64,000 bases of DNA from Ixodes scapularis (lineage: Eukaryota > Arthropoda > Arachnida > Ixodida > Ixodidae): NCBI RefSeq assembly GCF_016920785.2, contig NW_024609846.1, forward strand, positions 91,034,888-91,098,887. Direction: 5' to 3'. Below are positions 1 to 8,984 of this stretch, piece by piece. Within the stretch, counting starts at the first letter, position 1; the number at the start of each line of letters is the position of its first letter. Made by a program: the position numbers and the translations under genes. A model generated the notes under the pieces. That model had not been told where the DNA came from and made no database searches. It was given only the letters and a program-made list of their open reading frames with translations.

Positions 1-1816
1 CGAAGGTAATCCATACGGCGTTTATTTCAGCTCTATATCACACAAAACAAGAAGATAGAATCGACGAGAGTCCCTTTTCGACGAGTGTTCGTCAACACTG
101 CCTCGGAAAACAAGGGGAAGAGATTGACCTCACCTCTTAATCTAGAATTGAGGTCAGTGATCAAACTATAATACGGGAAGGGTCCACAAGGGTCGCGCGG
201 GCATATTCCATTTAGCACGCCAACCGATCGCAGGCAGACGGTCTTGCGACGAAGCAACGCAGCGCCGAGTCGGAATGCCTGCTAGGCCTATACGCTTCGT
301 CGGAGTCGGTGGATCCAGCGTTCTTGTTCGTCGTGGTCTGTTTTAAGTACTGTTTTCTTGCTGCTTGAAGTCGGCACGCGCGGGAAGAACACGTAGAAAA
401 ATAAACGTTCAGTCAGTCAGAGTTTTGAGAGGAAGGAAAACAAAGAAAATAAACGTTCGTCGCTGGCCGCCACCCAAGTAACTGTCGGCCCTGCCCTACT
501 GCGCACGCGCAGTAGTTCCTTCGTTTACCACACGATAGATGGCGCCTGGCTCTCAGCATTATCAAATTTGGCAATTTTCGCCACACATCTCTAATTATGC
601 TACAAAATGTGGATCTGAATATTATTTTAACAAAACTTTTAGGAAACGTTCGCCGGCTATTTATCGTTTACGATCGCGGTGCTGGTGAGGTAGGCTCTTA
701 CCCAATAGGCGACCTGGATTTGGCTGACGTGCTCCATTTCCGCGGATGCATCGTAGTGAACAGGCGAAGGAAGGAAGGCGCAAAAGAGTCCAGTTTTCTT
801 TTAAAAGTTCTATAGCAAATAATTTTTTTTGGCTCCCTATTTTTGTGTTTTTGTGTTTCTTTTCACACCTTTTACGACGTGCGGTGGATGAAACTCGATT
901 TTAAAATCATTTCATGGTCCCTTTAATAAATAGCACGCATTACAACAGCTCTTACTTCACAAGTAAGCATATAAGAAACGTAAACAAACACCGCATAATG
1001 CAATTCAGAAGTTCACTACTTATCGCCAGAAATGCGGCAAACGAACCTCACGCTCCTTATGTTGGTCTATTATGCCAGAACTTGATTTTGGCTACACTCT
1101 AAGGACAAATAGAGGAAAAAGGTTGCAAGGCGCATCTTTCTCCCTCCCACTGACGCGCCCCCCAGCGGACACGAGAAGTAAGGAGGAACGAGACGTTTTT
1201 CTCTTTCTCCAGGCAGACGGTAGAAAGCTTTCGCCCTCCCGACTCATCTTCTTTCGGCTCCGCTTTTCGAGCACGTCGCGCACGTTTTTTAATAAATGTT
1301 GTTGAGTTGATTGAGCTTCAGCAGCAGCGAAGGCCGCCTGTAATTACGTCTTCTAGTCCAAACGTGCAGAACATTTCAGTTGCGTTGACGTTTCTACCAC
1401 TAATTTTATCAAACGAGCAAACGAAGCCGATAGAAACAGCGAAGTTCCGGAGTATGCCAGCAGCGCTACATACACTGGGTAAAATGGCAGTCTCCGGTTT
1501 GCAGGCAAGGAGATTTAAAACCTCCTAGTTTGCGGGACCCACGCGGAACTACAGTAGTGGAACCACGCGGAACTGTGTCGACGTTTTCGACGTTATCGAA
1601 ATCGCAGGAACTGCGTCCAAGACAGGCAGGTTTTGCTGCAGTTCGGTTCTGTTTTCCCATGCCGAGTGTTAACCGGCAATCAACGTGGTTCTGTATTTCT
1701 GCGTGTCACCAACATAGCAGCAACATCGTGAGTGCAGTGTTGTGTGTTGTGAAGAGAAGACTGGAATTATCACCGATGGGACCGTGTGTTCGCGTATCAG
1801 TGGTATAGCGAGATGA
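1..1816. other. Left flank, no gene recognised
   Basis: No open frame here has a recognisable domain or convincing splice sites. The stretch 400-480 carries two copies of an AAATAAACGTTC motif that could be polyadenylation regions of an old LTR, but no matching LTR end was found. Near 1537-1575 the phrase CCACGCGGAACT occurs twice 23 bp apart. Confidence 0.4.
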
Positions 1817-1969
1817 TAGCGAGTTTTAGTAGACCGTGTTTCCCGCTCCGCTAGCCCTCCGCTACGAAGAAACCGCCACTGCGCCTGCGCGCCGATGGCC
1901 TTGACTGTAGAGTTCCGAGTAGCGGAGGGGCTTAGCGGAGCGGGAAACACGGTCTACTAAAACTCGCTA
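1817..1969. repeat. Short inverted-repeat element (MITE-like)
   Basis: The ends TAGCGAGTTTTAGTAGACCG and its reverse complement face each other, and the arms stay nearly identical for about 50 bp up to a CTCCGCTAC motif, leaving a loop of roughly 50 bp. The ends match apart from an indel of about two bases. No open frame is present. A related arm fragment (GGAAACACGGTTTACTAAAA) occurs near 56110. The structure fits a small non-autonomous DNA transposon; the superfamily is not known. Confidence 0.75.
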
Positions 1970-2284
1970 ATATGACGTAAGCTGTCGGGCACTGATGCCG
2001 CTGGTCGGGCCGTGATCCGAGGGGGCGGGTTGTCGTCGGTTGACATTCCGTTTTACATTACATTAAAGAGTTTAAGACAACCTATGGAATTAGGTGCAAT
2101 CGATCAACGTGCGGATAGTCATGTTGGAACGCTGGTCTGAACAGTAAGCTCCTATCGTAGAGTGGCCAATGTTACTGTCGGTCTCCGAGAGCGATTGTGC
2201 TCTGGGAAAAGGATGGAACAGTACGAAATTACGACGGAAAGTACATATATTTACAGTGGAGTTTTAGCATTAAAAAAGAATAGT
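1970..2284. other. Unassigned spacer
   Basis: AT-balanced sequence between the MITE and the decayed non-LTR frame. Nothing recognisable was seen. Confidence 0.4.
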
Positions 2285-2478
2285 AGGTAAAATCAAGAAA
2301 ATAAAGGTATCCTTTATTTTCCTGTTTGAATATACAACGGTTTCAGGAGAAACTGCCCTCCAAGTGGCGCGGTCTAAAATTTCTTTCGTATCTACTCTGG
2401 CACCAGTCAAGAAGTCGTGGGAGTTCGTTTTAACTTCTTGAGGTGGAGTAATACCCTGGCTGGTTGAGTAACAGATAT
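2285..2478 (-). pseudogene. Non-LTR retrotransposon fragment, downstream part (host of the nest)
   Basis: This is the continuation of the frame at 8289-8884, separated from it by the inserted LTR retrotransposon. On the minus strand the frame enters from the 4-bp target duplication (ATAT) and stays open for about 60 codons. Element plus one ATAT copy is 5814 bp, a multiple of three, so the frame on both sides is the same. By position this should be the start of the reverse-transcriptase fingers, but by itself the segment has no diagnostic motif. It fades into unrecognisable sequence at its left end. Confidence 0.5.
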
Positions 2479-2854
2479 TGTCACGAATGAAGGTGACGAA
2501 AAGCCGAACAGTGAACTGAAAATAAAGATTTAATGGGCGAACTTGTGCCAACCAAAAATAAATAACGAAAGAGCGTCGAGGTAGCAGAAAAGCGGGCGGC
2601 GGTTCGGCGGCACTACAGAGCGCTAGCGAAACTGGGACTGACTCGACAAGGTCGCGGGCAGCTGCTTATCTACCATGCGTCACTATCTCGAATGTTCGGC
2701 AAAGAAGGTTTGAGCGTCCCGCGCTCGGGGCGAGGATGAACTGGCACTTTCGAGAATAACAAAGCAGAGGGAAAGTTACGTCTGCTGCGAGAATGACCGG
2801 GAATCTTCTAGAAGACCGTGACCAAGCGTTGCCTTCTCGGCTCTGCGGGTGGCA
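2479..2854 (-). repeat. 3' LTR of element 1
   Basis: 376 bp, TG...CA termini, matching 7913-8288 except for one transition. On the minus strand it follows a purine tract. Confidence 0.95.
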
Positions 2855-2873
2855 TTATCCCCCCTTTAAAAGT
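2855..2873 (-). other. Polypurine tract of element 1
   Basis: Read on the minus strand this is CTTTTAAAGGGGGGATAA directly before the 3' LTR, the position where plus-strand DNA synthesis is primed in LTR retrotransposons. Confidence 0.75.
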
Positions 2874-2958
2874 GCATCGCCCCGATGCAAAACGAAAGGA
2901 AAACGGAAATGGCTAAAACAATTACGGCGAAACAAAACAAACATGCAGTTTCACAATC

Positions 2959-5900
2959 CTAACGCGCGTAGAACGGCTTGAGTCGAACTACGTGGACGAC
3001 TTCGGGTCGTGGCTGGCGGCGTCCTGATGGGCGAGTTCCGTCGGGGAGCACCTCGTAGTTCAATTCCCCAAGGCGGCGGATGACCTTGTAGGGTCCGAAG
3101 TAGCGTTTTAACAGTTTCTCGCTGAGGCCGCGGCGGCGAATGGGCGTCCACACCCATACCCTGTCTCCGGGCTGGAACTCCACGTCGCGGCGGCGAAGGT
3201 TGTACCGGCCAGCGTCCACACGTTGCTGGTCCTTTATTCGAAGACGGGCTAGCTGGCGTACTTCTTCTGCTCGTTGGGTGACCAGCTGGGCGTCGTCAGT
3301 GCCGTCATCCGTCGGGTCGTGGGGCAGCATGGCGTCGAGCATCGTCGTCACCTTTCTGCCGTGCACCAGCTGAAAGGGTGTAACGCCGGTAGTTTCTTGA
3401 ATCGCCGTGTTGTACGCAAACGTGACGTAGGGCAGCACTTCATCCCACGTCTTGTGTTCCACGTCCACGTACATAGAAATCATGTCGGAGATGGTCTTGT
3501 TTAGTCGCTCCGTCAGCCCGTTGGTCTGCGGGTGGTATGCCGTGGTCCGGCGGTGGTCGGTGTGGCTCAGGCGGAGTATCTCTTGTGTCAGTTGCGCCAT
3601 GAACGAGGATCCTCGGTCCGTAATCAGGACTTGGGGAGCGCCGTGTCGGAGGACGATAGACTCCACGAAGAATTTGGCTACTTCCACGGCGGTCCCCGAC
3701 GGGAGTGCTTTTGTCTCGGCGTACCTGGTGAGATAATCAGTTGCCACGATTATCCACCGGTTTCCCTGCGCCGACGGTGGGAAAGGTCCGAGAAGATCCA
3801 TTCCAACCTGCTGGAATGGTGCAGTCGGGGGCGCGATCGGTTGCAAGAGACCTGCCGGCTTCGTCGGTGGTTTCTTGCGTCGTTGGCATTCGTGGCACGA
3901 ACGGACGTAGAGGTGGACAGTCTTCGGAAGCTTGGGCCAGTAGTATTTTTCTCGGATTCGAGCAAGGGTCCTACTGTAGCCAAGGTGACCAGATGTTGGG
4001 TCGTCGTGGCAGGCTTGGAAGATCTCTTCTCGAAGACTAGCAGGAATCACTAACAACCACGTCGAGTTGTTGTCCCCGAAGTTTTCTTTATAGAGGATAC
4101 CTCTCCGGACGGCGAATCTTGGCAGGTCACGTGAGAAGGCTCGGGGAATCGTACCCCCTCGTCCCTCCAAGTGGTCGATCAATGCACGCAGCTCAGGATC
4201 GTCCCGCTGGAGCGCTGCCATGCCGTGAATGCTCACCGCGCCAAGAAAGTGGTCGTCGTCGTCGTCTTTGGCACATCCGGCAGCTGACTCGACAGGGGCT
4301 CTGGACAGGCAGTCGGCGTCGCTGTGTTTTCGGCCTGACTTGTAGACCACGGTTACGTCGTACTCTTGCAGTCGTAGGCTCCATCGAGCGAGGCGTCCCG
4401 ATGGGTCCTTCAGGCTCGCTAACCAACACAGCGAATGGTGGTCGGTGACCACCCGAAAAGGAGTCCCGTACAGGTATGGGCGGAATTTCGTGATGGCCCA
4501 GACGACGGCCAGACATTCCTTCTCGGTCGTTGAGTAATTGCGTTCCGCGTTCGACAGCGTCCGGCTAGCGTATGCGATCACGCGCTCCGCACCGTCTTGT
4601 CGTTGGACCAGTACCGCTCCGAGTCCTGTATTACTGGCGTCCGTGTGGACCTCCGTTTCGGCTGATTGGTCGAAGTGGCCGAGAATCGGTGGTGACTGGA
4701 GCCGTAGCTTTAGTTCGTCGAATGCCTGTTGTTGTTCTTCACCCCAGTCGAAGTTCACGGCGTCTTTCGTAAGGTGCGTTAGCGGCGCAGAAAGCTTGGC
4801 GAAATCCTCAACGAATCGCCGGTAGTATGCGCAAAGTCCAAGGAATCTTCGGACGGCAGTTTTGTCGGTGGGCGGTGGAAAGGCCGCTACGGCGCGAGTC
4901 TTCTCAGGGTCAGGACTTACACCTTCGTTGCTCACCACGTGGCCCAGGAACTTCAGTTCTCCGTAGGCAAACCGGCACTTCGTCGGCTTGAGGGTGAGTC
5001 CTGCGGTCCTGATTGCCTCTAAAACGGCCCGAAGGCGTCGTAAATGCTCGTCGAAGTTGGCCGAGAATACCACGACGTCATCGAGGTAAACGAGACAGCT
5101 CTGCCACTTGAGGCCTGCCAGGACGGTGTCCATGACACGTTGGAACGTTGCCGGCGCCGTGCACAGTCCGAAGGGCATCACCTTGAACTCAAACAGTCCG
5201 TCGGGCGTGACGAAAGCAGTCTTTTCTCGGTCTCGTTCGTCGACTTCGATCTGCCAGTAGCCACTCTTAAGGTCCATCGACGAAAAGTATCGGGAGTGGC
5301 GCAGCCGGTCCAGCGTGTCGTCGATGCGGGGGAGCGGATACACGTCTTTCTTCGTGACCGCGTTGAGCCGCCGGTAGTCAACGCAGAATCGAAGCGTTCC
5401 GTCTTTCTTCTTTACCAGCACAACTGGAGAGGCCCACGGGCTGCTCGAAGGCTGAATGATGTCGTCGTTGAGCATCTCCTGTACTTGTTCATGAATGGCC
5501 TCTCGTTCCTTTGGGGAGACCCGGTACGGCGGCCGATGCACAGGGAGCGCGTCCTCGTTGGTAATGATGCGGTGTTTCGCAACTGTTGTCTGGCGCACCC
5601 TCGACGTCGTCGCAAAGCAGTCGCCGAACTCGGCGAGGAGGTCTCCGAGCTGTCCTCGTTCCGTGGCGCTGAGCTTGGGGTTAACGTCAAGCTGTTGCGG
5701 CACTGTACTGGACGACTGACATGGCGAGGGCTCGTCGGAGATCGCGGCGATTTCGGCGTCGGCCCGGAGTTCCTCGACGTGTCCTATAGTGGCACCTTTC
5801 GTTAGATGCTGCGCCTCCGGTCGAAAATTTGTCACGAGGACCACACAACGTCTATCCTGCAGCTCTGCTACGCCCCTTGCGACGCCTATTCCTCTTCCGA

Positions 5901-6513
5901 GAAGCAGTTGGACGTTGCCTTCCAGAAGGACTTTCCCGCTGGCAACTGCGTCGGTCACGACGGGCACAAGAACACTCGACCGTGGCGGCAGGTTCACGTG
6001 GTCCGCAATGACTCGGACGGCGGCTGGCGACGTTTTGGATTCCTCCGGAGGTAGCACGGGCTTTCGCAGCGTCAACCTGTTTGCTCCAAGGTCGATCACA
6101 GCACCGTACTCACAGAGGAAGTCCATGCCAAGGATGACGTCTCTCGAACAGTCTTTGAGGACGACGAACTTCACGGGACAGGTCTCTCCGTGGATGTCCA
6201 CGCGCGCAGTACACCTTCCCACTGGTGTGATGAGATGTCCGCCGGCGGTTCGTATTTTCGGGCCATCCCACGGCGTCATCACTTTCCGAAGGCGGCGAGA
6301 GAGCTTCCCACTTAAAACGGAATAGTCTGCTCCGGTGTCGACGAGTGCCTTCGCGTCGTGGCCGTCGATGGTAACGTCGAGGTTATTCGACACCGTCACA
6401 GAAGCGTCGCTCCTATCCGTTTCGTCGCTAGTGTGGGAGCCCTCCGACGTTAGTGGAGGATATTGGCGTCGTTCGTCACCGGCAATACCACCTCCCGGTA
6501 TTGCCGCACTCAG
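2959..6513 (-). CDS. pol: Ty3/gypsy Pol polyprotein (protease, RT, RNase H, integrase)
   Basis: About 1180 codons without a stop. Counting from a GTG at 6399: an aspartic protease motif DTGADYS near residue 21; reverse transcriptase with FCVDYRRLNA and the catalytic YLDD near 440; RNase H with TDASNTGLGAV near 586; integrase with an HHCC zinc-binding segment near 800-840 and a DDE core (MDLLGPF near 866, TDRGSSF near 928, GLTERLN near 963); and a C-terminal GPY/F-like region with KRYFGPYKV. The order PR-RT-RH-IN is that of Ty3/gypsy. The frame is open upstream to about 6555 and overlaps the end of gag in the -1 frame, so translation most likely enters by frameshifting rather than at its own start codon. 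All key residues appear intact. It should copy element RNA to cDNA and integrate it. Confidence 0.95.
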   Translation of the reverse strand: MSAAIPGGGIAGDERRQYPPLTSEGSHTSDETDRSDASVTVSNNLDVTIDGHDAKALVDTGADYSVLSGKLSRRLRKVMTPWDGPKIRTAGGHLITPVGRCTARVDIHGETCPVKFVVLKDCSRDVILGMDFLCEYGAVIDLGANRLTLRKPVLPPEESKTSPAAVRVIADHVNLPPRSSVLVPVVTDAVASGKVLLEGNVQLLLGRGIGVARGVAELQDRRCVVLVTNFRPEAQHLTKGATIGHVEELRADAEIAAISDEPSPCQSSSTVPQQLDVNPKLSATERGQLGDLLAEFGDCFATTSRVRQTTVAKHRIITNEDALPVHRPPYRVSPKEREAIHEQVQEMLNDDIIQPSSSPWASPVVLVKKKDGTLRFCVDYRRLNAVTKKDVYPLPRIDDTLDRLRHSRYFSSMDLKSGYWQIEVDERDREKTAFVTPDGLFEFKVMPFGLCTAPATFQRVMDTVLAGLKWQSCLVYLDDVVVFSANFDEHLRRLRAVLEAIRTAGLTLKPTKCRFAYGELKFLGHVVSNEGVSPDPEKTRAVAAFPPPTDKTAVRRFLGLCAYYRRFVEDFAKLSAPLTHLTKDAVNFDWGEEQQQAFDELKLRLQSPPILGHFDQSAETEVHTDASNTGLGAVLVQRQDGAERVIAYASRTLSNAERNYSTTEKECLAVVWAITKFRPYLYGTPFRVVTDHHSLCWLASLKDPSGRLARWSLRLQEYDVTVVYKSGRKHSDADCLSRAPVESAAGCAKDDDDDHFLGAVSIHGMAALQRDDPELRALIDHLEGRGGTIPRAFSRDLPRFAVRRGILYKENFGDNNSTWLLVIPASLREEIFQACHDDPTSGHLGYSRTLARIREKYYWPKLPKTVHLYVRSCHECQRRKKPPTKPAGLLQPIAPPTAPFQQVGMDLLGPFPPSAQGNRWIIVATDYLTRYAETKALPSGTAVEVAKFFVESIVLRHGAPQVLITDRGSSFMAQLTQEILRLSHTDHRRTTAYHPQTNGLTERLNKTISDMISMYVDVEHKTWDEVLPYVTFAYNTAIQETTGVTPFQLVHGRKVTTMLDAMLPHDPTDDGTDDAQLVTQRAEEVRQLARLRIKDQQRVDAGRYNLRRRDVEFQPGDRVWVWTPIRRRGLSEKLLKRYFGPYKVIRRLGELNYEVLPDGTRPSGRRQPRPEVVHVVRLKPFYAR

Positions 6514-7727
6514 TTTTCCCGGCGAGGCAAGGGGGACAGGCTTTCTCGGCGGGACCTACGATGAGGCGATGCAAGGCGTTGCGGTGATGGCGATCGGTAA
6601 CCGCGGCGGGGAGACGGTCCTGGGGATGGCGAACGGCGGAGGTATTCGTCGATGTCCCTAGGTCGCTCTCCGTAGCGTGGTCGCGGGTCGTCGGGGTGGA
6701 AGCCTCGTAACCCCAGCTGCCGGTACGGGCAACGGCGGTAGACATGATCGGCTTCCCCGCAATGGTAACAAAGCGGGCGTCGGTCGGCCGTTCGCCACAC
6801 GTCAGTTTTCCTGGGTGCTGGTTTTTCCGGGCGCACGTGCTGTCGTTCTTCGCGACGTTGGTAGTACTGTGGCGCTGGAGGTTGACGTCGTGGTGTCACC
6901 GTAGCTTGGCGGGGAGCTTGCGGCGGTCGTCTGGCCATGGCGGCGTAGGTCAGCCTCGGTTCCTCAGGGGCTTGCTCGTTGACGGGAGTTTCAGGCTGCA
7001 AGGCCCGCTGTACCTCGTCGCGCACGATCTCGGCGACTGACAGCGACGCCGGGCGCTCAGTAGCGGGGAGCAGCTTTCGGAGCTCCTCTCGGACGATGTC
7101 CCGGATAACGTCGCGTATGTCCCGGGTGCGGGCGCCGATGTCGGTGGAGGCAACGACGCCGGGATGTCGTTGGTAGTAGGAGGCGCGTGCTTGGAGGGCG
7201 CGCTCCATGTTCGTTGCTTCCGTGACAAACGCTTCGACGGTGGTCGGCGGGTAGCGGACGAGGCCCCCAAAGATGTCGTCCCTCACCCCGCGCATGAGGA
7301 CACGCAGCTTCTTGTCATCAGTGGCTTGTGGGTCGGCACGCGCACTCAGCCGTAGGACGTCTTGAACGAAGCTGGTTACGCTTTCGTTGGGGCCTTGCGT
7401 CCTCGTCCGAAGGAGGTCTTCGGCTCTCTCCCTTCGGTGCTGACTGGCGAACGTCCCTCGGAGCTCTCCTTTCAGCTGGTCCCATGACGTAATCGAGGTT
7501 TCACGATTCTCGAACCAGTGTCGTGCCGTTCCCTCGAGGGAAAAATAGACGTTTTGCAGACGCTGTTCCGGAGTCCATTGGTTGTGCAGCGCCACCCGTT
7601 CGTATTGCTGCAACCAATCTTCGACGTCTTCGTAGATCTCGCCATGGAAGGACGTCGGTGTACGAGGGGCGACGGGCAGGTAGACGACGGGGACGGCGGT
7701 CAAAGTCTGTGACGACTGGGGGTCCAT
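6510..7727 (-). CDS. gag: Ty3/gypsy Gag (nucleocapsid with CCHC knuckle)
   Basis: 405 codons from an ATG at 7727 to a TGA at 6510-6512. The N-terminal half has the typical capsid-like look of gypsy Gag, with tryptophan-rich segments such as DWLQQYERVA and HWFENRET. The C-terminal part is arginine- and proline-rich and carries one zinc knuckle, CYHCGEADHVYRRC, matching C-X2-C-X4-H-X4-C, which would bind element RNA. It ends with an SP/RR-rich tail. It lies just upstream of pol, overlapping it by roughly 45 bp in a different frame. Confidence 0.93.
   Translation of the reverse strand: MDPQSSQTLTAVPVVYLPVAPRTPTSFHGEIYEDVEDWLQQYERVALHNQWTPEQRLQNVYFSLEGTARHWFENRETSITSWDQLKGELRGTFASQHRRERAEDLLRTRTQGPNESVTSFVQDVLRLSARADPQATDDKKLRVLMRGVRDDIFGGLVRYPPTTVEAFVTEATNMERALQARASYYQRHPGVVASTDIGARTRDIRDVIRDIVREELRKLLPATERPASLSVAEIVRDEVQRALQPETPVNEQAPEEPRLTYAAMARRPPQAPRQATVTPRRQPPAPQYYQRREERQHVRPEKPAPRKTDVWRTADRRPLCYHCGEADHVYRRCPYRQLGLRGFHPDDPRPRYGERPRDIDEYLRRSPSPGPSPRRGYRSPSPQRLASPHRRSRRESLSPLPRREN
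6513..6519 (-). promoter_or_regulatory. Candidate -1 frameshift site at the gag-pol junction
   Basis: On the minus strand the last two sense codons of gag are GAA AAC followed directly by TGA, giving GGAAAAC as a slippery-like heptamer. Slipping one base back here enters the open pol frame. It is not a perfect X XXY YYZ heptamer, so the exact slip site is an inference; the overlap and the required -1 direction are seen directly. Confidence 0.5.
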
Positions 7728-7890
7728 TGTCGGCTTCGTCGACTGGTTGGTCTTCTTCGGCAGTAGACCGAATTCCGGGGCAACCCTTGAATACGGCGGC
7801 TGGCTCGATGCTCCGAGTCTTCAACGGAAGGTCGTCGGGAAATGGGGCTTGCTGATCGAGTTCTTGTAGGGGTACGCTGCACGGGTTTTG

Positions 7891-7908
7891 TACCCCGCAC
7901 CTCCACCA
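7891..7908 (-). other. Candidate primer-binding site of element 1
   Basis: On the minus strand, four bases after the 5' LTR, the sequence TGGTGGAGGTGCGGGGTA begins. It is complementary to a tRNA 3' end finishing in ACCA. The donor tRNA was not identified. Confidence 0.6.
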
Positions 7909-7912
7909 GAAA

Positions 7913-8288
7913 TGTCACGAATGAAGGTGACGAAAAGCCGAACAGTGAACTGAAAATAAAGATTTAATGGGCGAACTTGTGCCAACCAAAAATAAATAAC
8001 GAAAGAGCGTCGAGGTAGCAGAAAAGCGGGCGGCGGTTCGGCGGCACTACAGAGCGCTAGCGAAACTGGGACTGACTCGACAAGGTCGCGGGCAGCTGCT
8101 TATCTACCGTGCGTCACTATCTCGAATGTTCGGCAAAGAAGGTTTGAGCGTCCCGCGCTCGGGGCGAGGATGAACTGGCACTTTCGAGAATAACAAAGCA
8201 GAGGGAAAGTTACGTCTGCTGCGAGAATGACCGGGAATCTTCTAGAAGACCGTGACCAAGCGTTGCCTTCTCGGCTCTGCGGGTGGCA
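7913..8288 (-). repeat. 5' LTR of element 1
   Basis: 376 bp, TG...CA, one difference from the partner at 2479-2854. On the minus strand it precedes the primer-binding site and gag, so transcription of the element starts here. Confidence 0.95.
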
Positions 8289-8884
8289 ATATTGAAGTAA
8301 GTGGCAAATATATTCGCAACTTTTAAAGGAGATGTAACATAGCTCGCATCGTTATCTGTACGCAAACAAATGCTTTGGTTAGAATTGCGAGTGTGTTTTT
8401 TTGCAAATCGCCAAAAGGTTTTTGGACGCCTGTTTAAGCTACACCTTACCTGGTCTAGGTGTAGGCGCTTGTCCCTCAAATATAATTTTTTTCACTAAGG
8501 CCCTGTATATACTGAACTCAGTGTGATATAAGGAAGAGCCCGTTTGTATAAAAAGTCAATGAAAGTGTCCCTTCTTTCGCCTGTACGTTTTCAACTCATC
8601 AAAAAAACACTCAGGATATATTGAAGGTTTTGCAATGCGCTGCGGCACGAATGGATACATTTCGTCCTTAATCATTAAAGAAAATGTTTCGGTCACCCGG
8701 TCGACATCAGATATAGTGAGCAGGCCGCTCCATTCGCAGTTTTTTTAAGTATTTGTATATATTCAGGCGATCGCCTTTACAGTAACAGTAAGTAGTGTAG
8801 GGACACGTTGCTGGCTTCGGCTGAGGAAGACAGAACTCAACTTTGAATGGAGGTTGAAAAACATCCATCTGCACTTAGGGGGCT
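8289..8884 (-). pseudogene. Non-LTR retrotransposon, linker and RT N-terminus (host of the nest)
   Basis: Minus-strand frames give the region between endonuclease and reverse transcriptase of an I/Jockey-like non-LTR element. First comes a DVFQPPFKVEF segment, then SDVDRVTETFSLMI, then a DELKTYRRKK segment, and after a frameshift RPKTFWRFAKKHTRNS and FATYFN, which resemble the conserved stretch that precedes the RT fingers. Stops and frameshifts show that it is dead. The upstream endonuclease part lies at 11124-11696 and the downstream part at 2285-2478; two later insertions separate the three pieces. Confidence 0.7.
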
Positions 8885-8984
8885 AAACTAGGAGTTACAA
8901 AGTCAACCGGTACGCTGGACAGAACAAGTTCAAGGACATTTCCTTGATTCCCTGACTTTTCCTGATTTTAACCGTGCCGATGAT

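Larger units (their letters stand above)
2479..8288 (-). mobile_element. Complete Ty3/gypsy LTR retrotransposon (element 1)
   Basis: A 5810 bp element in minus orientation with two 376 bp LTRs that begin TG and end CA, flanked on each side by ATAT, read as a 4-bp target-site duplication. By eye the LTRs differ at one base (A at 2675, G at 8109), so the insertion is very young. It contains gag (6510-7727) and pol (2959-6513) in overlapping frames, a candidate primer-binding site at 7891-7908 and a polypurine tract at 2855-2873. Both reading frames are intact, so it may be autonomous. It interrupts an older non-LTR element. Confidence 0.95.

Noticed and set aside
5044..6325. Plus-strand frames of 178-253 codons opposite pol
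   Set aside because: They are antisense to the intact Ty3/gypsy pol, a GC-rich frame, and contain no known motif.
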